From the NCBI GenBank assembly GCA_900321865.1, contig ONXP01000031.1:1-32043 (forward strand): DNA of 32,043 bases, in the 5' to 3' direction. Under the pieces are notes generated by a model. That model was not told where the DNA came from. It did no database searches and saw nothing but the letters and a program-made list of their open reading frames with translations. Numbering within the stretch: the first letter of the stretch is position 1; each line of letters starts with the position of its first letter. The stretch is from an uncultured Elusimicrobia bacterium. GTDB taxonomy: Bacteria > RUG730. Made by a program: the position numbers and the translations under genes. This document shows positions 25,166 to 32,043 of this stretch, in pieces.

Positions 25166-25519
25166 TTAAGAAATTAATTTAACACAACACATAGGAGCAT
25201 TATCAGACAAACGATTATTTAATTTTACTAATTTTACGACTCCACCTTCTCTATCTTTAAATCTCGGAACTAACTCTTTAAATATTTTTACAAAAACTTC
25301 TTTTTGATTTATGTCTTTTCTAATCATTCTCCTAGCAGACAAATCATCTTTTTTAGCTTTTGCAATTAATATATCTACAAATCTTTTTAATGTTTTTGCT
25401 TTTGCTTCCGTCGTTTTAATAGATTCATATTTTATAAGGCTACAAGCTAAGTTTCTACACAAAGCCACCCTGTGTCCTGTTTTTCTTCCTAACTTTCTTC
25501 CCAATCTTGTTCCAGACAT
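25166..25519 (-). CDS. rplQ: 50S ribosomal protein L17
   Basis: L17 binds 23S rRNA near the peptide exit tunnel. The 117-residue protein begins with MSGTRLGRKLGRKTGHRVALCRNLACSL-type sequence, a clear family signature, and contains TTEAKAKTLKRFVDILIAKAKK and a short C-terminal domain. GGAGAT precedes the ATG. It directly follows rpoA, as in most bacteria, and leads into mreB. Confidence 0.97.
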   Translation of the reverse strand: MSGTRLGRKLGRKTGHRVALCRNLACSLIKYESIKTTEAKAKTLKRFVDILIAKAKKDDLSARRMIRKDINQKEVFVKIFKELVPRFKDREGGVVKLVKLNNRLSDNAPMCCVKLIS

Positions 25520-25546
25520 TTTTTTATCTCCATAAATTTTATATAT

Positions 25547-26545
25547 TTATTCATTAGACAACTCTAATCCAATCTTATGTAACTTTTCTTTTATTTCATC
25601 TAAAGATTTTCTTCCAAAATTTTTATATGTCAAAAGTTCTGTTTCTTTTTTAGATATAAGCTCCCTAATAGTATTAATCTTTGCTGTCCTTAGACAATTA
25701 GCACTCCTTATAGATAATTCTATAACATCAACTGATTTATCTAACAATGCATCTTTAGAATTTTTTTCATTATCTTTTTTTAAAGGCTTTTCTTGTAAGT
25801 TGTCTTCTTTAACATATTTTGTTAAAAATTCTTTGTTTTCATTTCTTTCATCAACAAAAATATCAACAGAATCTTTTAAAATTTCAGCAGAATAAGATAA
25901 AGCATCAGAAGGAGAAATAGTTCCATCAGTCCATATTTCTAAAATTAATCTATCATAATCAGTCTTATTTCCTACTCTAAAATTTTCTACTTGATTGTTA
26001 ACTCTAACAACTGGAGAAAATATTGAATCTACTGCTATTCTTCCTATACTAAAATTAGTTTTATCTTGTTCATCAGCAGATATATAACCTCTTCCTCTAC
26101 CAACATAAATTTCCATATCAAGTTTCCCATTAACATCAAGGTTAGCAATAACCAAATCCTTATTGACAATATTTAATATAGAATTAGTCTCTATATCACC
26201 AGCAAAAACAGGTCCTTCTTGTTCCTTATGCAACCTTAAAACTTGTTCCTCATATGTTTCTACATTAGAAGAGAATCTAACAAGTTTTAAATTTAAAAGA
26301 ATGGACATTACATCTTCTTTAACCCCATCTATAACAGAATATTCATGAGGCAAACCATTAATTTTTACAGAAGTTATAGCATTACCTTCTAAAGAAGATA
26401 ACAATATTCTTCTTAAAGAATTTCCTAAAGTATTTCCATAACCACTTTCAAAAGGCTCAGCTATAAATTTTCCATAAGAATCAGATAAAGTATCCTTATC
26501 AACTTTTAAGATACTTGGTATTATTATTTTTTTTTGTTTAGACAT
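25547..26545 (-). CDS. rpoA: DNA-directed RNA polymerase alpha subunit
   Basis: The alpha dimer nucleates polymerase assembly, and its C-terminal domain contacts DNA and activators. I take the start at ATG 26545-26543 (332 residues, MSKQKKIII...) because AAGGTG lies 7 bases upstream; a GTG 18 bases earlier would place that site inside the gene. The N-terminal domain (about 1-230) shows FAEPFESGYGNTLGNSLRR-like sequence with GYGNTLGNSLRRILLSSLEG and IYVGRGRGYISAD. A linker rich in Lys and Glu follows, and then the C-terminal domain (about 268-330) with IELSIRSANCLRTAKINTI and FGRKSLDEI. Order rpsD-rpoA-rplQ is canonical. Confidence 0.98.
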   Translation of the reverse strand: MSKQKKIIIPSILKVDKDTLSDSYGKFIAEPFESGYGNTLGNSLRRILLSSLEGNAITSVKINGLPHEYSVIDGVKEDVMSILLNLKLVRFSSNVETYEEQVLRLHKEQEGPVFAGDIETNSILNIVNKDLVIANLDVNGKLDMEIYVGRGRGYISADEQDKTNFSIGRIAVDSIFSPVVRVNNQVENFRVGNKTDYDRLILEIWTDGTISPSDALSYSAEILKDSVDIFVDERNENKEFLTKYVKEDNLQEKPLKKDNEKNSKDALLDKSVDVIELSIRSANCLRTAKINTIRELISKKETELLTYKNFGRKSLDEIKEKLHKIGLELSNE

Positions 26546-26569
26546 AAAATCACACCTTTGCACTTATAA

Positions 26570-27205
26570 CTACTTTGAATATAACTCAACAATTAATTGC
26601 TCATTCACTTGAAAAGTTATATCTTCTCTAGTAGGCATTCTAACAATTTTTGACTCTAATTTTTTAATATCAGAAACAATCCAAGATGGAATTGATAAAT
26701 TTTGTGAATTAGTCTCTTCTTGTAAACTTTTTATTACAGGAGTATTTTTAATTGAATCTTTAATTTTAATAACATCATCAATCTTTACAAGATAAGAATG
26801 TATATCAACCTTTTTATTATTAACTAAAACATGTCCATGATTAATTATTTGTCTAGCCATTTGTCTAGATCTAAAAAATCCAGATTTTAACAAGACATTA
26901 TCAAGTCTTCTTTCAATTAAAATTAACAGATTTTCCCCAGTTCTACCAGGAAGTCTTTCTGCATTATTAAAATATCTTCTAAATTGATTTTCTAAAATAC
27001 CATAAAATCTTTTTGCCTTTTGTTTTTCTCTTAGCTGAACTCCATATTCAGATAATTTAAATCTTTTTGATATTCCATGCTGTCCTGGAGCAAATGCTCT
27101 CTTTTCCATTGCACATTTAAACGAATTACATCTATCAGACTTTAAAAATAATTTTACTCCTTCCCTTCTACACATCCTACAAACAGAACCTATATATCTA
27201 GCCAA
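26570..27205 (-). CDS. rpsD: 30S ribosomal protein S4, zinc-binding form
   Basis: S4 is a primary 16S rRNA binder and, in many bacteria, a translational regulator of its own operon. The 211-residue protein keeps the cysteine (C+) N-terminus: VCRMCRREG (residues 8-16) and CNSFKCAMEKR, four cysteines able to hold zinc. The S4 RNA-binding domain follows (ERRLDNVLLKSGF, SRQMARQIINHGHVLVNNKKV). The start is TTG at 27205-27203, with GGAGG about 8 bases upstream. It lies between rpsK and rpoA as usual. Confidence 0.98.
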   Translation of the reverse strand: MARYIGSVCRMCRREGVKLFLKSDRCNSFKCAMEKRAFAPGQHGISKRFKLSEYGVQLREKQKAKRFYGILENQFRRYFNNAERLPGRTGENLLILIERRLDNVLLKSGFFRSRQMARQIINHGHVLVNNKKVDIHSYLVKIDDVIKIKDSIKNTPVIKSLQEETNSQNLSIPSWIVSDIKKLESKIVRMPTREDITFQVNEQLIVELYSK

Positions 27206-27231
27206 AATTTATTCCTCCTTTATTTCTATAT

Positions 27232-27630
27232 CTATACTCTTCTTTGTTTTGGTGGTCTACAACCATTATGAGGAATTGGGGTAATATCTCTTATAGATAA
27301 AACATTCAATCCTACTAATTGCAAAGCTCTAATACTAGTTTCTCTCCCTGATCCAGGGCCCTTAACACTAACATCTACATTTCTAACTCCAAAATCAAAA
27401 GCTTTTTTTGCAACTGCTTCCGCTGCTTGCTGTGCTGCAAAAGGAGTTCCTTTTCTTGTTCCTTTAAATCCAACAGCACCAGAAGATGCCCAACACAAAG
27501 GCTCTCCATATTCATTAGATATTGTTATTATTGTATTATTAAAAGAAGACTTAATAGATACTCTTCCATTAACTGTTACTTTTGCTTTTAAAGCTTTTTT
27601 TGTTTTTTTATTATTAGTAACTACAGCCAC
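27232..27630 (-). CDS. rpsK: 30S ribosomal protein S11
   Basis: S11 lies on the 30S platform near the E site. I start it at GTG 27630-27628 (132 residues) because GGAGG at 27640-27636 sits 5 bases upstream; a TTG at 27642 overlaps that site and is not used. Family blocks are [39 protein letters not shown] and the C-terminal [20 protein letters not shown]. Length is close to the typical ~129. Confidence 0.98.
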   Translation of the reverse strand: MAVVTNNKKTKKALKAKVTVNGRVSIKSSFNNTIITISNEYGEPLCWASSGAVGFKGTRKGTPFAAQQAAEAVAKKAFDFGVRNVDVSVKGPGSGRETSIRALQLVGLNVLSIRDITPIPHNGCRPPKQRRV

Positions 27631-27647
27631 AAATTCCTCCAAGAAAA

Positions 27648-28028
27648 TTATTTACCAACTGGTTTATTTAATTTGATTGCTATACTTCTTTTTCCTCTTC
27701 TCGTCCTAGCATTTGTTTTAGTTCTTTGCCCTCTACAAGGAAGATTATTTTTATGTCTAAGCCCTCTATATGATTTTATATCTTTCAATCTCCTTATATT
27801 TTGGGCGACCTCTCTTCTTAAATCACCTTCAACTTTATATTGCTTGGTTATAATATTAGTCAATCTTCCTACTTCATCCTCAGATAAATTCTGAACTCTA
27901 GTATCATTATTAATATTAGCCTTCAACAAAATTTCATTTGCTGTTTGTCTTCCTATTCCATAAATATAAGTAAGTCCTATTTCTATCCTTTTATTCTTTG
28001 GTAAATCAATACCAACTATTCTAGCCAT
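27648..28028 (-). CDS. rpsM: 30S ribosomal protein S13
   Basis: S13 sits in the 30S head and contacts the P-site tRNA and the 50S subunit. The 126-residue protein has [26 protein letters not shown]-type N-terminus, the [26 protein letters not shown] block and the basic tail [25 protein letters not shown] precedes the ATG. Spacing to rpmJ is 18 bases and to rpsK 17 bases from the corrected rpsK start. Confidence 0.98.
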   Translation of the reverse strand: MARIVGIDLPKNKRIEIGLTYIYGIGRQTANEILLKANINNDTRVQNLSEDEVGRLTNIITKQYKVEGDLRREVAQNIRRLKDIKSYRGLRHKNNLPCRGQRTKTNARTRRGKRSIAIKLNKPVGK

Positions 28029-28046
28029 TACTAAATTCCTCCAAAT

Positions 28047-28160
28047 TTAACCTTGTTTTTGTTTATGTCTAGGATTTTCACATATAACTCTCAAAACATT
28101 CTTCCTCTTAACTATTTTACATTTAGCACACATTTTCTTGATAGATGCCCTAATTCTCAT
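28047..28160 (-). CDS. rpmJ: 50S ribosomal protein L36, zinc-binding form
   Basis: This 37-residue protein is too short for most frame searches but unmistakable: [20 protein letters not shown] followed by a second half ending in [11 protein letters not shown]. Cys11, Cys14, Cys27 and His32 form the zinc site of the C+ type. GGAGA lies about 8 bases before the ATG at 28160-28158. Its place between infA and rpsM is canonical. Confidence 0.98.
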   Translation of the reverse strand: MRIRASIKKMCAKCKIVKRKNVLRVICENPRHKQKQG

Positions 28161-28206
28161 CTGAACTTTCTCCTATTTTTTAATATTATTATTAAAAATT
28201 TTATAT

Positions 28207-28422
28207 TTATTTAGATCTATAAATAATTCTACCACGAGATAAATCATATGGAGATAATTCCAATTTTACTTTATCTCCAGGTAAAATTTTAATAAAATTC
28301 ATTCTCATTTTACCAGAAATATGAGCTAAAACTTTATGACCATTATCCAAAACTACTTTAAACATAGCATTTGGCAAAGAATCTAAAATAATTCCTTCAA
28401 CCTCTATTTTATCTTTTCCCAT
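28207..28422 (-). CDS. infA: Translation initiation factor IF-1
   Basis: IF-1 is a 71-residue OB-fold protein that occupies the ribosomal A site during initiation. The sequence has the family blocks [34 protein letters not shown] and [20 protein letters not shown]. It follows map by 5 bases and precedes rpmJ by 46, standard spc-operon order for many bacteria. Confidence 0.98.
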   Translation of the reverse strand: MGKDKIEVEGIILDSLPNAMFKVVLDNGHKVLAHISGKMRMNFIKILPGDKVKLELSPYDLSRGRIIYRSK

Positions 28423-28427
28423 TATTT

Positions 28428-29189
28428 TTAATCCTCACACATAAATGTCAAAATTTCTGATCCTTTATCTGTCGCCAAAACAGTATGTTCAAAATGTGCC
28501 GAATGCTTTCCATCTTTGGTTACAACAGTCCAATTATTACTCAAAGTTTTAGTTTGCCATGTTCCGATATTTACCATCGGTTCTATTGCAAAAACCATCC
28601 CTTCTTTAATAGTTAAGCCTGTATGTTTCTTCCCGTAATTCAAAACTTCGGGTGCTTCATGCATATTCCTTCCTATTCCATGCCCCGTATACTCCAAAAC
28701 TACAGAAAAACCTTTTTTAGTAACATAAGATTCTATAGCTTCTCCTATATCCCCTAATCTATTATTAGGTTTCATTTGAGATATTCCTAAAAACAGAGAT
28801 TCTCTTGTGGTTTCTATTAAATTTCTATCTTCCTCTGTAATATCACCAACCGGAACAGTCTCAGCCATATCAGCACAATAATGTTTATAAGACAAACCTA
28901 TATCAATAGAGAGAATGTCTCCATTTTGTAATTTTTTAGAAACACTAGGAATTCCATGAACAACCTCATCATTAACAGAAGTACATATACTGGCAGGAAA
29001 TCCATTATAACCAAGAAATAAAGGAACTGCCTCTTCTTCTTTTATTAAATCAAAAGCTAAATCATCTAAATACTTTGTAGAGATCCCTATTTTAATCTCT
29101 TTTTTTAACTTAAAAAGAACATTAGCTAATTTTCTTCCTGCTATTCTCATATAATTTATATCATCTTTAGTCTTAATATTTATCTTCAT
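28428..29189 (-). CDS. map: Methionine aminopeptidase, type I
   Basis: The enzyme removes initiator methionine from nascent proteins. The 253-residue protein has the pita-bread fold motifs: [26 protein letters not shown] with the two metal Asp residues, [16 protein letters not shown] with the ligand His, FAIEPM and SAHFEHTVL with the two Glu ligands. All five metal ligands are present. There is no N-terminal zinc-finger extension (type Ia). It overlaps adk by 17 bases, so the two are translationally coupled. Confidence 0.97.
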   Translation of the reverse strand: MKINIKTKDDINYMRIAGRKLANVLFKLKKEIKIGISTKYLDDLAFDLIKEEEAVPLFLGYNGFPASICTSVNDEVVHGIPSVSKKLQNGDILSIDIGLSYKHYCADMAETVPVGDITEEDRNLIETTRESLFLGISQMKPNNRLGDIGEAIESYVTKKGFSVVLEYTGHGIGRNMHEAPEVLNYGKKHTGLTIKEGMVFAIEPMVNIGTWQTKTLSNNWTVVTKDGKHSAHFEHTVLATDKGSEILTFMCED

Positions 29190-29841
29190 TTAAAATAACC
29201 GACAAATTAGTAGAAATATTTTGAAACACAACATCTATCGCATCCATTGCATTAATTCTAATTAATATATCCTTGTTTTTCTTCTTATAAAAATCAAGAA
29301 TTGGAAAGGTCTCTTCTAAATAAACTTGTATTCTATTCCTAATTGTAAATTCATTGTCATCACCTCTAACAAGCAAAGAAGGTTTATTACAGTTAGGACA
29401 AATATCATTTTTAATTTTATGAAGAGTTATGTTAAATTCCTTTTTACATATAGCACAAATCTTTCTATCCAAAATTCTTTTGATTACATAATTTATATCA
29501 ATTTCGAAATAAAAAACTTTCAGTAATTTTATGTTTTTAGATAAAAGAAAATTCTCTAAAAACATCGCCTGTTCTAAACTTCTTGGGAAACCATCGAAAA
29601 TATAATTTTGTTTTTCGTTAACATTAACCTTTAACAATTCCTCAACTAAATTATTGTTAACTAACTTTCCAGAATTTATCACAGACTTTATTTTTAATCC
29701 TAAAGAAGTTCCCATAGATACTTCTTTTCTTAATAAATCGCCAGTTGAAATTTGAATAAAATCAAATTTTTCTTGCAAAAGTTTTGCCTGTGTTCCTTTT
29801 CCGCTACCAGGTGCTCCCAAAAATATCAAAGCTTTACTCAT
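29173..29841 (-). CDS. adk: Adenylate kinase, zinc-containing LID form
   Basis: The enzyme interconverts ATP and AMP with two ADP. The 222-residue protein has the P-loop GAPGSGKGTQA (residues 9-19), IFDGFPRSLEQA, and a long LID with KICAICKKEFN and DICPNCNK, four cysteines of a structural zinc site as in Gram-positive-type enzymes. The ATG overlaps the secY stop (ATGA), typical of the secY-adk-map arrangement. Confidence 0.97.
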   Translation of the reverse strand: MSKALIFLGAPGSGKGTQAKLLQEKFDFIQISTGDLLRKEVSMGTSLGLKIKSVINSGKLVNNNLVEELLKVNVNEKQNYIFDGFPRSLEQAMFLENFLLSKNIKLLKVFYFEIDINYVIKRILDRKICAICKKEFNITLHKIKNDICPNCNKPSLLVRGDDNEFTIRNRIQVYLEETFPILDFYKKKNKDILIRINAMDAIDVVFQNISTNLSVILNEDKY

Positions 29842-31166
29842 TTTATATTAAAATATCTCCCTTTAATCTTTCCCTTTTCTAAAAATCCATCATAATATCT
29901 ATTTATCATATATGTATCTAACTGTCCTATAGTATCTAATGCTACTCCAACTATAATCAAAAGAGCTGTACCTCCAAAATAAAAAGGAACATTAAAATAA
30001 GTCCTTAAAACATCTGGCATAATAGCTAATAAAGCTATAAATATAGATCCAAAGAAAGTAATTCTTATAATTATATCTTCTATATAATTAGCAGTATCTT
30101 CTCCTGGTCTAATTCCAGGTATAAAACCTCCAGAATTTTTCATATTTTCAGCTATATCGAAAGGATTAAAAGTTATAGATGTATAAAAATAACAAAAAAA
30201 CACTATAAGCAAAGCATAAACTATGTGATACAAGACTCCAAGTCTTCCCCATAAACTAAAAATGCTCTTCGAAAATTCTGCATTTGGAAAAAATTGGGCA
30301 ATTGTAATTGGAAAAGATATAATAGATATTGCAAAAATAACTGCAACAACCCCTGACTGATCTACCTTTATAGGAAGGAAAGAAGTTTGTGCTCCAGAAA
30401 CTAAACTATTCTCTCTACTAGATCTCTTAGGATATTGAAGAGGAATTCTTCTTTGTCCCTGTTCAAGAGCAACAACTAAAGAAATTACAATCAGTATAAA
30501 AATCAATATAAATACTAATTTCAAAATAGAAATACCATCACTTTGTAATAACAAAAAAGTATTTTTTATTGCACTCGGAATTCTATCAATAATACCTGCA
30601 AAAATAATAATAGAAATTCCATTTCCTATTCCTTTTTCTGTTATCTGTTCACCCATCCACATTATAAAAACTGTCCCTGTAGTCAAAGTTAAAACAGAAA
30701 TAATTTGAAACCATATACCAGGAGACAACACAACAGGTAAACCAGCACTTGTTCTCATAGATTGTAAAACAAAAGTCAAACCCAAAGATTGGATAATACT
30801 TAGAATTAATGTACCATATCTAGAGATTTGAATTAATTTTTTTCTTCCCACATCTCCTTCTCTAGACAATTTTTCAAAATATGGAATTATAGTTTGAAGT
30901 AAAGACATAATAATAGAAGTATTTATATAAGGCATAACTCCCATAGTAAAAATAGAAAATTTACTAAAAGCTCCACCTGAAAACATATCTAAAAAACCAA
31001 ACAAAGTATTATTTTGATTAGCAAAGAAACTTTTTAAAGCCTCTCCATCTATACCAGGATTCGGAATAGCAATCCCTAACCTATAAATAAACAAAATAAA
31101 TAAAGTAAAAAAAATTTTTTTTCTCAATTCTGGTATTCTAAAAACTTCCGTTACATTTTTAACCAT
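29838..31166 (-). CDS. secY: Preprotein translocase channel SecY
   Basis: SecY is the central pore of the SecYEG translocon. The 442-residue protein has about ten membrane helices and the family blocks GIAIPNPGIDGEALKSFF, MGVMPYINTSIIMSLL, GIGNGISIIIFAGI, RRIPLQYPKR (cytoplasmic loop), GVVAVIFAISI and PGIRPGEDTANYI. Length is normal. It lies between rplO and adk, as expected. Confidence 0.98.
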   Translation of the reverse strand: MVKNVTEVFRIPELRKKIFFTLFILFIYRLGIAIPNPGIDGEALKSFFANQNNTLFGFLDMFSGGAFSKFSIFTMGVMPYINTSIIMSLLQTIIPYFEKLSREGDVGRKKLIQISRYGTLILSIIQSLGLTFVLQSMRTSAGLPVVLSPGIWFQIISVLTLTTGTVFIMWMGEQITEKGIGNGISIIIFAGIIDRIPSAIKNTFLLLQSDGISILKLVFILIFILIVISLVVALEQGQRRIPLQYPKRSSRENSLVSGAQTSFLPIKVDQSGVVAVIFAISIISFPITIAQFFPNAEFSKSIFSLWGRLGVLYHIVYALLIVFFCYFYTSITFNPFDIAENMKNSGGFIPGIRPGEDTANYIEDIIIRITFFGSIFIALLAIMPDVLRTYFNVPFYFGGTALLIIVGVALDTIGQLDTYMINRYYDGFLEKGKIKGRYFNIK

Positions 31167-31187
31167 AAAAAACCCTTCTTTATTTAT

Positions 31188-31634
31188 TTATCGTACTATA
31201 AATACTTTACCAGATTGTTCTTCTATCTTAATTTTAGCAACTGAAGAAAAAGCATTAGCCTCTATATTTTTTTTAGATGACAAGAAACCTGTACCCAATA
31301 CTTTAATCTTATCTTTTTTAGTAATAATATTTGCTTTAATAAAATCTGAAATAGAAACTTTATCAAAATCCTTAAATTTATTTTCTATATTATCTAAATT
31401 TACAACAACATATTCCTTCTTAAATTTAGCATTAGAAAAACCTTTTTTAGGAATTCTCCTCACTAATGGCATTTGTCCACCTTCAAACCCTAATCTAACT
31501 TTGCCTCCCGATCTAGAATTCTGCCCATTTGACCCTCTACCAGCTGTCTTTCCTAGTCCTGTTCCATTACCTCTTCCTACTCTTTTTTTATTTTTTTTAG
31601 ATCCTATAGCCGGTTTTAATTCATTTAAATTCAT
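31188..31634 (-). CDS. rplO: 50S ribosomal protein L15
   Basis: L15 is a late-assembly 50S protein. The 148-residue sequence has the Gly/Arg-rich start (NELKPAIGSKKNKKRVGRGNG and KTAGRGSNGQNSRSG) and the RLGFEGGQMPLVRRIPKKGF block. Only 10 bases separate it from rpsE, so rpmD (L30), which lies here in many bacteria, is missing. Confidence 0.98.
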   Translation of the reverse strand: MNLNELKPAIGSKKNKKRVGRGNGTGLGKTAGRGSNGQNSRSGGKVRLGFEGGQMPLVRRIPKKGFSNAKFKKEYVVVNLDNIENKFKDFDKVSISDFIKANIITKKDKIKVLGTGFLSSKKNIEANAFSSVAKIKIEEQSGKVFIVR

Positions 31635-31644
31635 AAAAAATCTC

Positions 31645-32043
31645 CTATTTTAAAACAGAATTATTGCATTTTAACTTTTTCATCAGAGCAAAAGTTTGTA
31701 AATTTTTCAAAGCTTTTAAAGTAGTATAAACCATATTAAAAGGATTATTACTCTTAATTGATTTACTTAAAATATCCTTATATCCGGCAACTTCTAAAAC
31801 TAATCTCACTGCTCCACCAGCAATAATTCCAGTACCAGAAGCTGCAGGCTTCAACAAAATTTTTCCTGCTCCAAATTCTGCAACAATTTCATGAGGAATA
31901 GTAGTTCCAACAATAGGCACTTTTATCATATTTTTTTTAGCTAATCTAGTAGCTTTTTTAACTGCTTCTTGAACTGCACTTGATTTTCCAACTCCACATC
32001 CTACACTTCCAGCACAATCTCCAACAACCACTAAAGCATTAAA
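31645..32043 (-). CDS. rpsE: 30S ribosomal protein S5, C-terminal part (5' end outside window)
   Basis: S5 acts in decoding accuracy near the mRNA entry. The frame is open to the window edge, where it reads FNALVVVGD, matching the middle of the protein, so about the first quarter is missing; the GTG codon at 32031 is internal. Later blocks are [52 protein letters not shown] and [15 protein letters not shown]. The loop usually written GDGxGHVGxGxGKA reads [14 protein letters not shown], with two Cys replacing Gly/Val-type residues. Confidence 0.96.
   Translation of the reverse strand, partial: FNALVVVGDCAGSVGCGVGKSSAVQEAVKKATRLAKKNMIKVPIVGTTIPHEIVAEFGAGKILLKPAASGTGIIAGGAVRLVLEVAGYKDILSKSIKSNNPFNMVYTTLKALKNLQTFALMKKLKCNNSVLK

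Noticed and set aside
26546-26563. GTG at 26563 as the rpoA start
   Set aside because: The ribosome-binding site AAGGTG would lie inside the gene; ATG 26545 fits better.
27631-27642. TTG at 27642 as the rpsK start
   Set aside because: The GGAGG site overlaps it; GTG 27630 is correctly spaced and gives normal S11 length.
1-32043. CRISPR arrays, tRNA or rRNA genes, insertion sequences, prophage genes
   Set aside because: No regularly spaced repeats, cloverleaf-like segments, transposases, integrases or phage structural genes were recognised on either strand by reading.

Overview
The window is very AT-rich bacterial DNA (well under one third G+C by eye, not counted). It is densely packed with housekeeping genes and shows no insertion sequence, prophage, CRISPR array, rRNA or tRNA that I can recognise. 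An outer membrane is implied by an LptF/LptG-type permease, a YidC with a large periplasmic domain and a lipoprotein. Anaerobic metabolism is implied by pyruvate:ferredoxin oxidoreductase. DnaK is of the type that begins [10 protein letters not shown] and lacks the N-domain insert of proteobacterial DnaK, a combination I associate with archaea and Elusimicrobiota. My best guess is a low-GC, Elusimicrobiota/Endomicrobia-like anaerobe. This is inference, and Fusobacteriota or another low-GC Gram-negative lineage is not excluded.

Layout. (1) 1-1738, plus strand: 3' part of pyruvate:ferredoxin oxidoreductase, ending in a strong hairpin. (2) 12737-1848, minus strand: prmC-murA; then dnaK alone under a sigma-70-type promoter and a CIRCE-like operator; then a tight run of ROK sugar kinase, rdgB, lptF/G-type permease, a degenerate M16 peptidase, homoserine dehydrogenase, a secreted alpha/beta hydrolase and possibly a 46-residue membrane peptide. 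(3) 12891-18877, plus strand: small lipoprotein, glgC, a glycosyltransferase-like protein, a MoxR ATPase and a YgjP-type metalloprotein, then yidC. (4) 20459-18990, minus strand: thiM-thiE thiamine salvage. (5) 32043-20540, minus strand: the spc/alpha ribosomal block (rpsE, rplO, secY, adk, map, infA, rpmJ, rpsM, rpsK, rpsD, rpoA, rplQ). It runs without a visible terminator into mreB, mreC, tatD, a 62-residue conserved-looking protein, metY and a cysteine-rich Spy/CpxP-like periplasmic protein. An intrinsic terminator closes it just before thiM.

Most useful observations: mreC is split by a nine-T run, and one extra T would restore a complete membrane-anchored protein. dnaK carries a CIRCE variant with a conserved 9-9-9 architecture. 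The terminator hairpin before thiM leaves no room for a downstream promoter. YidC has Gln where the hydrophilic-groove Arg is expected. The M16 protein lacks its zinc motif. rpmD (L30) is absent between rpsE and rplO. Six genes use TTG starts supported by Shine-Dalgarno (SD) sequences. I see no clearly new multi-gene defence or mobile system; the nearest candidate for an undescribed module is the glgC/glycosyltransferase/MoxR/YgjP cluster.
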